A DNA stretch of 64,000 nucleotides from Marinobacterium mangrovicola (GCF_004339595.1 NZ_SMFU01000002.1:1-64000), one strand, 5' to 3'; shown: positions 9,366 to 18,479, counted from the stretch's first letter. The notes: generated from the sequence alone by a model not told the origin. Numbers and translations: made by a program.

Positions 9366-10556
9366 TCAAGCGCTAACCGGTGTAATTGAGTGCTCTCGGG
9401 CGCAGGCATCCATGCGGCGGCAGGCCTCGCGAAGCTGTTCCGTATCGACCGTTAAACTGAGGCGAACAAAACCGGCACCAGAGGGGCCAAAAGCCTCGGC
9501 TGGCAGCACCGAAACGTCGTAGTTATCAAGCAGTGCCTGACTGAAAGCCTTGGATGAAAGGCCAGTCTTGCGTACGTCGATCATCAAGAACATGCCTGAG
9601 GGAGGACGCACGGCACGCAGCCATCGGCTCTCAGAAAGGGTGTCGCATACCGTATCGCGTCGATTACGGTAGGTCTCTTTCATAACGTCCAGCTCTGGAT
9701 GAGCCTTGGACAGGGCCTCAACGGCGGCGTCTTGTAAGAAACTCGGGCAACCGTACAGCATGCATAGCGACAGGTTGAATATATGATCGATAAGCGCCCG
9801 TGGACCCATGACCCAGCCGAGTCTCCAGCCTGTCATTGCATGTGACTTAGAAAGGCTACTGATCACGACCGTACGATCTGCAATTTCTTCAAATCTAGCG
9901 GGGCAAAGATGTTCGCCCTCGAATATCAGCTCAGCATAAACCTCATCTGATACCAGCCAGATGTCATGTTTTTTGCACAGCGCTGCGATCTTTTTCCATG
10001 TCTCGGGACCGATCAGTTGACCGGTCGGATTGTGTGGACTGTTCAGCATCAACGCACGTGTCCGGGGGGTGATAGCTGCTTCGATGAGCTTGGGGTCCAA
10101 TCGGAAATCAGAGTCAGGGTTCATCGGAACTCTTACGATTTTTGCATCGGTCGACCGGACCGCAGGTTCATAAGTCACATAGGTAGGCTCAGGAATAATT
10201 ACTTCATCTCCTGGGTTAAACAGGCACTGAGCTACCGCGTATAGACCATTCTGTGCACCGTGCAGAATGATGACATTTTGCGGATCAATGTCCTTAACAC
10301 CTTGATTACGGTGATATTCTGCAATGACTTCCCGTAACGCCAGAGAGCCGCGCATATCTGGATAATGGGTGTGGCCATTACGCAAACTATTGACGGCGGC
10401 TCCCACGATTTCCGTGGGAGTATCGAAATCAGGGTCGCCCACAGACAGTATGGTTACCTCCTCTCCCTGGGCTCGGCGCTGAAGTGCTTGGATATGTATA
10501 TCCCAGGCTGCCGTTCCTTCTCCGGCAATGCGGCTGGTAAGTTGAGAGAACTGCAT
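9366..10556 (-). CDS. AruH-like class I/II PLP aminotransferase
   Basis: A 396-aa fold-type I aminotransferase. It shows SVGDPDFDTP (residues 38-47), NSPHNPTG (Asn177), SDEVYAEL (Asp204, Tyr207) and the PLP-binding lysine in SSLSKSHAMTGWR (Lys237). From memory the N-terminus, the LCMLYG segment and the AEAFGPS region closely follow Pseudomonas aeruginosa AruH, the arginine:pyruvate transaminase, so an arginine or similar basic amino acid substrate is plausible. The ribosome site AGGAG precedes the ATG. It is third in a minus-strand set behind the amidohydrolase and COG0523 GTPase (44-bp gap) and converges with the decarboxylase/dehydrogenase pair that could process its 2-oxo-acid product. Substrate is inferred. 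Confidence 0.82.
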   Translation of the reverse strand: MQFSQLTSRIAGEGTAAWDIHIQALQRRAQGEEVTILSVGDPDFDTPTEIVGAAVNSLRNGHTHYPDMRGSLALREVIAEYHRNQGVKDIDPQNVIILHGAQNGLYAVAQCLFNPGDEVIIPEPTYVTYEPAVRSTDAKIVRVPMNPDSDFRLDPKLIEAAITPRTRALMLNSPHNPTGQLIGPETWKKIAALCKKHDIWLVSDEVYAELIFEGEHLCPARFEEIADRTVVISSLSKSHAMTGWRLGWVMGPRALIDHIFNLSLCMLYGCPSFLQDAAVEALSKAHPELDVMKETYRNRRDTVCDTLSESRWLRAVRPPSGMFLMIDVRKTGLSSKAFSQALLDNYDVSVLPAEAFGPSGAGFVRLSLTVDTEQLREACRRMDACAREHSITPVSA

Positions 10557-10600
10557 TTATGTCTCCTGTGGTTCAATGTAAGCGGGAGGTGTACTCCGCT

Positions 10601-11524
10601 CTAGAGGTCTCCAAGAGACCTTATTGCGGAGCACGCCTCGTCGAAACGCTTGCCGGGAATGCCGATAAGCACGAGCTGGGCCTGGGCCGGTGGTTTTACG
10701 CTGGGAAGCCAGCGCACCTGCCCGCCGCTGAATTGGAGCAGCTTTGGGCGACTCTGGTCTCCACAGACTAGAAAGCCTTTCGCGCGAATTACCACGTCAG
10801 CGTAGTTCTTCAGCAGGGACGTTAGTCGCTCTGCATCAATTGCGCACAAGAGGGTTAATGTGGCGCTGGCCCAGCTATGTGAATTTTTAGTCGAAGTGGG
10901 TGCTGTATGCGTGGACTGCGATGCTGGCGTTGGAGCTGGGGCACCGTTCGGTAATGGGAGCTCGAGCCTTGCTGCGCTAGGGTTGAGTGAATTGAGAAGT
11001 GTATCAAGGCTCTTCACAAATTCCGCTTCATCTACTAGACGGTTCAACAGAAGTCTGTCGGCAACTGCAATCTGTTCCCGCCATATTTCGCCGATCTGGG
11101 GGTGTTTTGCATTTACCAGTGCTTGGCTGGCGTCGACAACACAGATGACTTCCTTAAGAAAAAGCTCATGGGAAACCCTCGCGATGTCGGCGATTCGAGC
11201 CGGGTTCGCAACACCACTGGCCTCGATAACAATAGCGGAAGGCCGTGGTGTAAAACGTAAAGCTTCTGCAAGCTGCTCGGCAAGGGAACCGCCGAGGGTG
11301 CAGCATACGCATCCGTTGGTAAGGTTGATAATACGATCATTTTGGTAATCGATCAGTTCGCTGTCGATATTGATGTCACCGAAATCGTTCACCATTATCA
11401 AGGCGTTAGGGATACGCCTTGAATGTATCAGTTGATTGAGATACGTGGTTTTTCCCGCTCCCAGAAATCCACTTAAAACCGTCATCGGGATCGGTTCGCA
11501 GCCTTCATTTAACTCAGGCTGCAT
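10601..11524 (-). CDS. COG0523 (CobW/P47K) GTPase, probable metallochaperone
   Basis: A 307-aa G3E-family GTPase with the Walker A GFLGAGKTT (residues 19-27), the metal-site motif GCVCC (71-75) that defines COG0523, and a shorter than usual CobW C-terminal domain after residue 215. A His/Ser/Thr-rich linker sits around 195-215. Family members hand zinc, cobalt or iron to specific client enzymes. Its start lies 11 bp inside the 3' end of the upstream metal-dependent amidohydrolase gene, so the two are co-translated and that hydrolase is the natural client candidate. No vitamin B12, nitrile hydratase or Zur-regulated genes are nearby to suggest another client. Confidence 0.85.
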   Translation of the reverse strand: MQPELNEGCEPIPMTVLSGFLGAGKTTYLNQLIHSRRIPNALIMVNDFGDINIDSELIDYQNDRIINLTNGCVCCTLGGSLAEQLAEALRFTPRPSAIVIEASGVANPARIADIARVSHELFLKEVICVVDASQALVNAKHPQIGEIWREQIAVADRLLLNRLVDEAEFVKSLDTLLNSLNPSAARLELPLPNGAPAPTPASQSTHTAPTSTKNSHSWASATLTLLCAIDAERLTSLLKNYADVVIRAKGFLVCGDQSRPKLLQFSGGQVRWLPSVKPPAQAQLVLIGIPGKRFDEACSAIRSLGDL

Positions 11525-13151
11525 GGACCCGTCCCCCTAAAACGGTAGCGATTACCTTAATGTCCCTGAGATCCTCCGGATCGGCAGACAAAGGGTCTTG
11601 ATCGAGTACTGCCATATCAGCGAATTTGCCAATTTCCAGACTACCTATCAGGTGGTCCAGTCTCAGAGTGTAGGCCGCGCCAATCGTGATCGCCTCCAGT
11701 GCCTGTTCCACGCTGATGCGTTCATATGGGCCGAGTACCTTCCCTGAAGCCGTTTTTCGTGTACACGCCACGTAAGCTGTGAACAATGGACCAAGCGGCG
11801 TGACAGGCGCATCACTATGGATCGCTAGAGGGATGCCGTGGCGGAGTACGGATGCTGCCGGATTGAGGCGCTGGGAGCGTTCCCAACCAAGCAGTGTTTC
11901 GGCGTGCTCATCGCCCCAGAAATAGATGTGATTGGTCAAAAGGTTCATGCAAACCCCCAGAGCTTTGGCACGTCGCATTTGTGCCTGATTGGTGATCTGG
12001 CAGTGGTGTAGCGTATGACGGTGATCAAAGCGCGGCCACATTTCGAGTGCCTCTTGCAATATATCGAGCATTACCTCGACCGCTTCGTCACCGTTAGTGT
12101 GAATCTGGAGATGTGCACCTGCTTGGTGGTAAGCGTGTACGATCCTTCGCAGCTCTTCCGGTGATGCGTTCCAGGCACCGTTACCCGTGCCATTGTGGTA
12201 GTAGGGCCACTTCAGTCGGCAGGTGAAGGCTGGCATTGAGCCGTCAGACATGACTTTTGCCAGCCCGAAGTAAAGCCGATCATTGTTCAGATTGCCTACA
12301 GATGCGAGCCGCTCAACTCCTTCTTCGATTGGGCGTCCCAGTGTACTCATCGCAGGCACCAGGCGGATCGGGAAATTTTCCTCCTGCGTAACCGTTTGTA
12401 ATGACTGGATACCTTCGTCTGTTAGCGGGTTGAAAAGGTCGGTGGCGGTGGTGACACCGGCAAGGCTAGCCGCCTGTCCAAAACGGCGAAGAGTCTCTGG
12501 CTTGGATACCATGTCGAAGAGATTAACCCCCAGGCTTGCATGCACTGCATGCATGGCTGCCATCTCTTTTATTGAGCCGCTTGGCTGCCCACTTTCGTCG
12601 AGCATTACCCCTTCGATGTTGGTATGAGCTCCCAAGCCAGCGCCTTCGATCGCGGCACTGTTTATGGTCATGGCATGGAAAGAAAGGTGTACGATGACGA
12701 CCGGGCGATCGCCTACGGCGGCATCCAGGGTGTGCCGGTCGATGATTTCGTCGTGAAAGAAGATCGGGTCAAAGCCCCAGGCGATAATCGGTTCACCTGC
12801 TGGAAGTGTTTGAGCAGCCTTTTTAAGGCGTTCCTGTAGACTGCTAGTATTTTGTATTCCCGCCCAAACCATGCCTTCAGGATCACGGCGGTCATAAAAA
12901 CCCAGGTAAAGATACTTCCATAGCGCGCCTTCATGGGCGTGACAGTGACCCTCGACCATCCCCGGCATGATGATGTGATTGGCAAAGCGATCATCATGAC
13001 GAATTGTACCTAGGTTACCAGCCAGCTCACTGATGGTTTGTGCATTTCCCACAGCCAGAATACGACCATCTTTAACCGCGATATGTGTTGCCTCTGGCAG
13101 AGACGGGTTCATGGTTATGACTTTGCTCGCGCTGAATACTGTGGTCGTCAT
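11514..13151 (-). CDS. YtcJ-type metal-dependent amidohydrolase
   Basis: The 545-aa product belongs to the amidohydrolase superfamily, YtcJ/AepA branch (amidohydrolase-3). It has the metal-binding HxH in VEGHCHAHEG (His69, His71), further histidines in HTNGDEA and HHCQITN, and the late Asp in IHSDAPVTPLGP. No signal peptide is present, so it is cytoplasmic. These enzymes cut C-N bonds in amides, ureas or cyclic amides, and specificity cannot be read from sequence. It is divergent from the LysR gene, which is the likely regulator, and overlaps the following COG0523 GTPase gene. Confidence 0.85.
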   Translation of the reverse strand: MTTTVFSASKVITMNPSLPEATHIAVKDGRILAVGNAQTISELAGNLGTIRHDDRFANHIIMPGMVEGHCHAHEGALWKYLYLGFYDRRDPEGMVWAGIQNTSSLQERLKKAAQTLPAGEPIIAWGFDPIFFHDEIIDRHTLDAAVGDRPVVIVHLSFHAMTINSAAIEGAGLGAHTNIEGVMLDESGQPSGSIKEMAAMHAVHASLGVNLFDMVSKPETLRRFGQAASLAGVTTATDLFNPLTDEGIQSLQTVTQEENFPIRLVPAMSTLGRPIEEGVERLASVGNLNNDRLYFGLAKVMSDGSMPAFTCRLKWPYYHNGTGNGAWNASPEELRRIVHAYHQAGAHLQIHTNGDEAVEVMLDILQEALEMWPRFDHRHTLHHCQITNQAQMRRAKALGVCMNLLTNHIYFWGDEHAETLLGWERSQRLNPAASVLRHGIPLAIHSDAPVTPLGPLFTAYVACTRKTASGKVLGPYERISVEQALEAITIGAAYTLRLDHLIGSLEIGKFADMAVLDQDPLSADPEDLRDIKVIATVLGGRVHAA

Positions 13152-13250
13152 TGTGTTACCTTACAATTACTGAGTTATCTTTAGTGGTGATCTCTGATTA
13201 TCTGGAAGGAAAATGGGGAAGTATAATGTTGAAGATTTATCCTATGATGC

Positions 13251-14156
13251 ATGAGATTTATCACTGTGCGTGTTGAAATTCGGCAGTTAAAAGCTTTCCT
13301 AGCCGTCGCGGAAAGACTGCATTTCGGTCAAGCCGCCGCCGCTTTACATCTAACTCAACCTGCACTCAGTCGAACAATCCAGCAGTTGGAGGAGGCTATT
13401 GGCGAAGACCTTCTGATTCGAAGTAATCGGAGTGTCTCGTTGACTGAAGTGGGCAAAGTGTTCATGGAGAAAGCTCAACGCATCGTTGACGATCTTGATG
13501 AGGCAATCGAGATCGCCCGCCAGGCAGGGCGGGGCGAACATGGAATTCTGCGTATAGGCTATACCGATATCGCTATCCTGGGCGTGCTCCCGCGGATAGT
13601 ACGTAATTTTCGAGACATCTACCCGAATGTGGATATTCAGTTAATCCACCTGCCCAATGTTCCGCAAATACAGATGCTCGGTGAAGATAAGCTCGATATC
13701 GCGTTTGTTTCGGGGATGATGCCGGTTGACGGTTTTGAAAGTCGTGAAGTTAAAAGTGATCGCTTCGTGGCATTGCTGCCATCCGATCATCCTTTAACTG
13801 AACGTAGTTCACTGAGTCTTGACGACCTGAAAGATGAACCTTTTGTAATAGGTGAGATGAGGACATGGAGAGATTTCAGGCGGAACTTGGATGCGCTGTT
13901 CCTCGAACATGGTTTTGAGCCACATGTGATCCAGGAAGCGAGTAATAGTCAAGCTGTTTTTGCATTTGTCGGGGCAGGAATGGGGGTCAGTATACACATT
14001 GAAACGGCCGGGTATCGGGCTGGTGATAATCTGGCGGTTCGTCCGCTGCACGATGTTAATACGACTTTCCAAACTTCAGCGGTATGGCTGGGAAGTGCCG
14101 ATTTCGCTCTTAAACGTCGCTTTTTGGAGCATCTCGAGAAAGAGCTCGTTAATTGA
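13251..14156 (+). CDS. LysR family transcriptional regulator
   Basis: The product (about 300 aa) has the LysR N-terminal helix-turn-helix (VEIRQLKAFLAVAERLHFGQAA, then LTQPALSRTIQQLEE) and the periplasmic-binding-protein-like effector domain from about residue 95. The ATG at 13251 has no good ribosome site; an in-frame GTG at 13266 would give the shorter MRVEIRQL start typical of the family. It is divergent from the amidohydrolase/GTPase/aminotransferase set across 99 bp, so it probably controls that set and itself. It converges with the symporter gene. Confidence 0.88.
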   Translation: MRFITVRVEIRQLKAFLAVAERLHFGQAAAALHLTQPALSRTIQQLEEAIGEDLLIRSNRSVSLTEVGKVFMEKAQRIVDDLDEAIEIARQAGRGEHGILRIGYTDIAILGVLPRIVRNFRDIYPNVDIQLIHLPNVPQIQMLGEDKLDIAFVSGMMPVDGFESREVKSDRFVALLPSDHPLTERSSLSLDDLKDEPFVIGEMRTWRDFRRNLDALFLEHGFEPHVIQEASNSQAVFAFVGAGMGVSIHIETAGYRAGDNLAVRPLHDVNTTFQTSAVWLGSADFALKRRFLEHLEKELVN

Positions 14157-14160
14157 AAAG

Positions 14161-14193
14161 CCAGGCTCGCTGAGGGGATGGTAACGAGCCTGG
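14161..14193. terminator. Hairpin terminator between LysR and symporter genes
   Basis: CCAGGCTCG at 14161-14169 pairs with CGAGCCTGG at 14185-14193. An AAAA run on the plus strand directly before it gives a short U tract for minus-strand transcripts, so it best serves the symporter gene that ends at 14202. Confidence 0.65.
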
Positions 14194-14201
14194 GGTTAAG
14201 C

Positions 14202-15641
14202 TTAGGCTTCGTTTTTGGCCAGCGCCGGTTCTCCCTGAGTACGCTCCAATAGCATTACCGAAAACAAGGTGAGCGTAGAAATCGCAACGCCTATGAACAC
14301 TGGGCTCCAGTTAGCGGACTGCCCTGACAGCTGCCACGCCAGTGAGGCAATCAGTCCGAACCACATGGCACTTGTGCCTGCGCGCCGACTCGGACGGCTC
14401 CAGAGAACCCCCAGCAGCAAAGGTACTAGCAGACTGGAGACGAGTATCGCTGAGCCCGTAATCCAGAGTTGAATCAGGCCCGGAACGGCCATTGCTAGAG
14501 TTAATGAAATCACTGCCATGATGATGACGGCCCCCCGGCTGCAAAGAAGCAGCTGCCTGTCGGTGGCACCTTTGAAATTGGGGTGGATAAAGTCGCTGAC
14601 GATGGTGGATGCACCTGCAATAAAAAACGAGTCAGCGCATGACACAACTGTGGCGATCAAGGTTACGAGCATCAGTACGAAAAACCAGAAGGGCATCGCT
14701 TCCTGGATTACGTGGTAATACACCATTGAGGCGGGCTCAGAGACGATGCCTAGACCTACTTTAGCGAGTGCCCCCGTCGAGATGATAACCAGGCCTGTTA
14801 TCAGTAGGAGAATACAGGACAACCAGTAAGCTTTCACTGTGGTGTTGAGGTCGCGTGCAGCCCAGATTCTCGACCAAAAATCCTGGCGTACCAAAACGGC
14901 AGCGCCGATGGTGAATACGAATATAAAGATCTTGTACGGGGACATGCTGGTTAAAACGAATAGCGCTTGTTGGCCCGTCGCTTCAGCTCGGCTCGCTATT
15001 TCACTCCAGCCTCCTGAGAGAAAGTAGACCGCAGCAAATAGAGATAATATGCCCAGGGTTTGTATCGTGCCCTGTACAGCGTCAGACCAGACAACGGATG
15101 TGAATCCCCCGAGATAGGTTTTTAATGTCAGGAGGGCGCACGCCAACAAAATCCCTTGAGTCATTTCCAGGCCAAATAACAGCTTGAAGATCGTTGCGAG
15201 TGCGATGAACTGCATTCCGGTCAAAGCGGATATGGCAACGAGATTCGCAATAGAGGCAGGGTAGCGTGCTAAGGGGCCGTAACGTACAACGGCATAATCG
15301 CCAACGGTATAAAGTTCGTGTTTATCGCCGACCTTACGTAAGCGTTTGACGAAAAAAATGGTGAAGAGCAATAACATGCCGTTCAGGGCAACCAGCATCC
15401 AAATCTGGCTCAGGCCTATACGATATCCATCGGCCATCAAGCCAAGGAGCATAGCTCCGCCTATAGAAGTACCTAAAATGGTCAGGACCATTGGTACTAG
15501 TGGCATGCTGCGACCTGCTAAGTTGTACTCAGCGTAAGTGTTTATCTTACGATAAAAATAGTACGCATAAAGCAAAATAAATACGCCGTAAACTCCAGTT
15601 ATGGTAATGATTATCGGCAGCTGGTTATTGGGTATTTCCAT
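14202..15641 (-). CDS. SSS-family Na+/solute symporter
   Basis: This is a sodium:solute symporter (SSSF) of 479 aa with about thirteen hydrophobic segments. Typical motifs are YYFYRKINTYAEYNLAGRSM at the end of the first membrane segment, GTSIGGAMLLG, and SCADSFFIAGASTIVSDF in the later half, which holds the conserved Ser/Asp region for Na+ binding. Family substrates include proline, pantothenate, sugars and other organic solutes; none can be chosen here. It is monocistronic on the minus strand, preceded by a long AT-rich promoter region, and placed beside the LysR-controlled catabolic genes, so it may import the substrate of the amidohydrolase. Confidence 0.88.
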   Translation of the reverse strand: MEIPNNQLPIIITITGVYGVFILLYAYYFYRKINTYAEYNLAGRSMPLVPMVLTILGTSIGGAMLLGLMADGYRIGLSQIWMLVALNGMLLLFTIFFVKRLRKVGDKHELYTVGDYAVVRYGPLARYPASIANLVAISALTGMQFIALATIFKLLFGLEMTQGILLACALLTLKTYLGGFTSVVWSDAVQGTIQTLGILSLFAAVYFLSGGWSEIASRAEATGQQALFVLTSMSPYKIFIFVFTIGAAVLVRQDFWSRIWAARDLNTTVKAYWLSCILLLITGLVIISTGALAKVGLGIVSEPASMVYYHVIQEAMPFWFFVLMLVTLIATVVSCADSFFIAGASTIVSDFIHPNFKGATDRQLLLCSRGAVIIMAVISLTLAMAVPGLIQLWITGSAILVSSLLVPLLLGVLWSRPSRRAGTSAMWFGLIASLAWQLSGQSANWSPVFIGVAISTLTLFSVMLLERTQGEPALAKNEA

Positions 15642-17181
15642 TGTTAGGTCCTTAAATTATTTTTTTTATGAGGTTTTTTATTTTCATTATTTTTTTTTGC
15701 TGAAATAATTTCATACAAGCCGAATATAAAAAACGTGAGTTCATCGTAGACCTTTAATTAACTATATTAATTGGTTTTAGTTTCATGAGGGGGCTTGTTT
15801 GAAGTTTTATTTTTATAAGTTGGTTTTATCGTATAAAACTACGCCCTAATCGGTCGCATTGAGTTTTGGTATAGGCTAATCTGTCACTTTTTATGATGGC
15901 TTTATGCTTTTGTATTAGATTTTTCTGAAGAAAACATATACTCAGACTTATGTATGTCCGTTTCAAAACCGTTATATAGACAATTATCAATCATAATTTA
16001 GGTTCTGTATTAAATTTATTTTATGACTCGTTAGTACAGGAGTCGATTTCTCGTAAAGAGCCTACAGATAAAGCCATGCTCTATACAACATATAAATGCT
16101 GTGTAAACGATGCTTTTTATTTATGGGGTGATGAGTTAATTTTATCGTAGAGTTTTTTTGTAGAACATTAAATCTTGATCTAACCATAATGGTTTTATGG
16201 GAGAATCTTTAACTTCTTTATAGAGGGTATAAAGCGCATTGATGTAAATGCACCGCGAAAGTGGATGAATGCTAGAAAGCAAAGCCATCGCCAGCGATCA
16301 GGTTACGGGGGCCGGCTTCACGTACGTCTATCTCTTATCCCGATGCTGAGCGCCTTTGTATCAATAACGCTCATCGGTTCAGGGGGCCATCCAGCTAATC
16401 GAATCTGACGCTGTCGAGTGTCAGACGAGAAAGGGTAACGAGAGCACTGAGAATACCGATCGACGTTCTGTGCAGGGGGGAGGCTGTAGTGATTGTCTTT
16501 GCAAGCGTTAAGGGCTGTTATGGTTCTTAAGGATTGCGAAGGCAGTCGTTAACGCAGAACTGTTCCCGGCAACATACGCTGAGCGCCAACGACGCGGGTG
16601 GGGGGGAAAAGGGTGACCTTGTGTACCTGAGATCGAGACCCGGATCCCGTGGCGTTTTACGAAAGAAAGGCTATGACGCTTACTGGCGGGGCCTAAGTCT
16701 TAGCGCAAATCCTTACCCCTGGTAGCTAGGAAGGGCTTGGCGTTCGATCTCATGCGACCTGAGCGTATTGCTGTCGCGGCGCAAACCGTCGAGCTTGCGG
16801 GCTACGCCTAGAAGGCCTGATCGCCCCGAACATCACGCATCTATAGGGTTTTAGCGGTGATGGGGGTTTAGCTTGTACCGACTGGCTGACCCATTAATTC
16901 CTTTTGGTTCTTTATTTTAGGATAAAAGCGAAAATAAATCATAGATGTAAAATTAGCTAGAACTCTAATAGAATTTGCTATCTATTTAATTCTATTGAAT
17001 TATTTCAAGCCAAACGGAATCAGCCAGTTAAGTTAATCGCCGGGTTACTCAATAGAATTTATCAATACATTATCCGTTTTATGTTGGTTTATAAAATATA
17101 TTAAACTTATTTATGCCATCTTTGACGAATATTTAACTACATCCTAGTGTTTCCTCGACGAAAACGAGAGGAGACCGTCTC
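15642..17181. other. Long AT-rich, gene-poor region
   Basis: About 1.5 kb with no convincing intact gene. The parts at 15642-16250 and 16910-17160 are strongly AT-rich with T-tract curvature typical of H-NS-bound DNA. Within the latter, AATAGAATTT occurs directly at 16967 and 17051 and its inverted core at 16988. The middle (16250-16900) is GC-richer and holds a degraded coding remnant. GInt islands are reported to end in an AT-rich stretch, so this could be an island end or the scar of one. Confidence 0.5.
16621..16725 (+). pseudogene. Remnant of an Rmf/CrpP-like small protein
   Basis: The frame contains GYDAYWRGLSLSANPYPW, which fits the pattern of ribosome modulation factor-related small proteins (G-x2-A-aromatic-x2-G, a spacer, then NPYP and a C-terminal W-x2-G-W). 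A TAG stop follows the PW where the family would continue, and the second Trp motif is not convincing past it. Codons upstream look non-coding and there is no clear start. I read it as a broken copy; chance resemblance is possible. Confidence 0.3.
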
Positions 17182-17448
17182 ATGTCTACACACCCCGCGC
17201 TAAACCTCGCGGCGACACCGCTCTTTGGCGCCGTCATTTCCAGCGCGTGGCTACGCGTCAACGAGATTGCCGAGCCGTATCGCTACTACCTCGTGGCCGA
17301 CATGCTCAAAGCAAAAACTGATGCGCTGTTCCGGAGCGCCGACGCTGAACTCTGTCTCCGCTCGCGCGATTATGTCGCCTGGCCCCTTCTCGCCTGCCGT
17401 CTTGGCTTGGGGCAGTGCAGGTCGGGCAGGGCGGTTACCGGCGCATAG
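17182..17448 (+). CDS. Unrecognised 88-aa protein
   Basis: The gene starts with ATG eight bases after a good AGGAG ribosome site, which supports translation. The protein is mixed hydrophobic and helical (for example VNEIAEPYRYYLVADMLKAK), with no signal peptide or known motif. The C-terminal 20 residues (Gly/Arg/Cys-rich, ending GRAVTGA) look unlike the rest, so it may be a truncated or frame-shifted end of a longer gene interrupted near the following repeat. It sits alone in probable island cargo. No function can be given. Confidence 0.5.
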   Translation: MSTHPALNLAATPLFGAVISSAWLRVNEIAEPYRYYLVADMLKAKTDALFRSADAELCLRSRDYVAWPLLACRLGLGQCRSGRAVTGA

Positions 17449-17479
17449 GCCCCGTGCGCGTCATGGGCGTTCAGATAAA

Positions 17480-17545
17480 TTGTTATTTTTATTTTTATTT
17501 TTATTGTTATTTTTATTGTTATTTTTATTGTTATTTTTGTTTTTG
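17480..17545 (+). repeat. T-rich low-complexity tandem repeat
   Basis: Repeated units of TTATTTTTATTG-type sequence run for about 65 bp, almost entirely T with A or G every few bases. The unit recurs four to five times with small changes. It separates the two unrecognised cargo genes and carries the -35 element of a promoter at its right end, so slippage could alter promoter spacing. Confidence 0.75.
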
Positions 17546-17557
17546 ATTTTGTATAAT
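17528..17557 (+). promoter_or_regulatory. Promoter with TATAAT inside a hairpin loop
   Basis: TTGTTA at 17528-17533 and a perfect TATAAT at 17552-17557 are 18 bp apart. The TATAAT is the exact loop between GATTTTG and CAAAATC (17545-17564), a 7-bp dyad that could be an operator. It would transcribe the gene starting at 17620. Confidence 0.5.
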
Positions 17558-17619
17558 CAAAATCGTCGAGGAATGGAATTCCTCTTAAAACACACGTATT
17601 CAAGGACTGAATAAATAAC

Positions 17620-18273
17620 ATGGCTTACCGTAAAACCAATCACACCCTTACCCTCGCCAATCACACCCTCACTGTTAACGGGTTGGATATTGAGTATGAC
17701 CGCGATCAGCCGGATCTGGCGCAGGTTATTGCCGACGTTGAAGGGCCTGACTGCAACGTGTCGCTCGTGTTCCAAATGCGGGACCCCTTTCAGGACGGCC
17801 GCACGAAACTTGACTTGGCCCCGACAGAGGCTGGCAACGACGAAGACAACGCAATGTTGGCTCGCGCCTTGGGCATCACGGATCTGGATGACTTCGAAAA
17901 CCAGCTTTATCGCGATCTCTTCGCGCCGCTTATTAGTTTCGTGCGGGAGCAATTTGAACTGTGCATTGAGCGCGAAAACGCCCAGCAAGATGCGGACGCG
18001 GAAGTGAATTCCACGTTCCAAATGGCGTTTGGCAATGGCTACAATAACCGCTTTTGCGCTGTAAATAAGGGTTTTCTGGATGTAACCAACGAGCGCGGGG
18101 ATGAGTTGGCTCACTTTGCGATCGATGATGATCTTGAACAGAAACTCGTGACAATCGCGGAAACGTACGCAGAGGCGGATGTGCGCCGCACGGTGCAGGT
18201 GCTTGCGTTGGCGGATGAGGCCAAAATAGACCGCGAGCTTTCCCGCCACGGCGGCCCTTGGCTGGGGTATTGA
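17620..18273 (+). CDS. Unrecognised acidic 217-aa protein
   Basis: A complete ATG-to-TGA frame with coding-like composition. The protein is soluble, strongly acidic and without signal peptide or membrane segments. The first 25 residues contain the internal near-repeat NHTLTLA/NHTLTVNG, suggesting beta strands. The middle (LARALGITDLDDFENQLYRDLFAPLISFVREQFELCIERENAQQ) looks helical. I recognise no family. It has its own probable promoter and lies between gene-poor segments next to the island's H-NS gene, so it is probably a cargo gene expressed on its own. Confidence 0.6.
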   Translation: MAYRKTNHTLTLANHTLTVNGLDIEYDRDQPDLAQVIADVEGPDCNVSLVFQMRDPFQDGRTKLDLAPTEAGNDEDNAMLARALGITDLDDFENQLYRDLFAPLISFVREQFELCIERENAQQDADAEVNSTFQMAFGNGYNNRFCAVNKGFLDVTNERGDELAHFAIDDDLEQKLVTIAETYAEADVRRTVQVLALADEAKIDRELSRHGGPWLGY

Positions 18274-18479
18274 TGAATGGGGGTTCCGATCTACTGGCCA
18301 CGACCATGGAGGTTGACACATTCTTGTGTGAACAGTTTGACTGATTGGTAACGGAGCACAACTTCAAAAGTTCGATCGACTTATAGATTTTTGCACGTGA
18401 CGGATTCGCCGAGTAACCCAACGAACAGGTTGGAAGACCATCGTCAGAAATTCTGCGCATAAGTTGCATTCTTTGCCAT

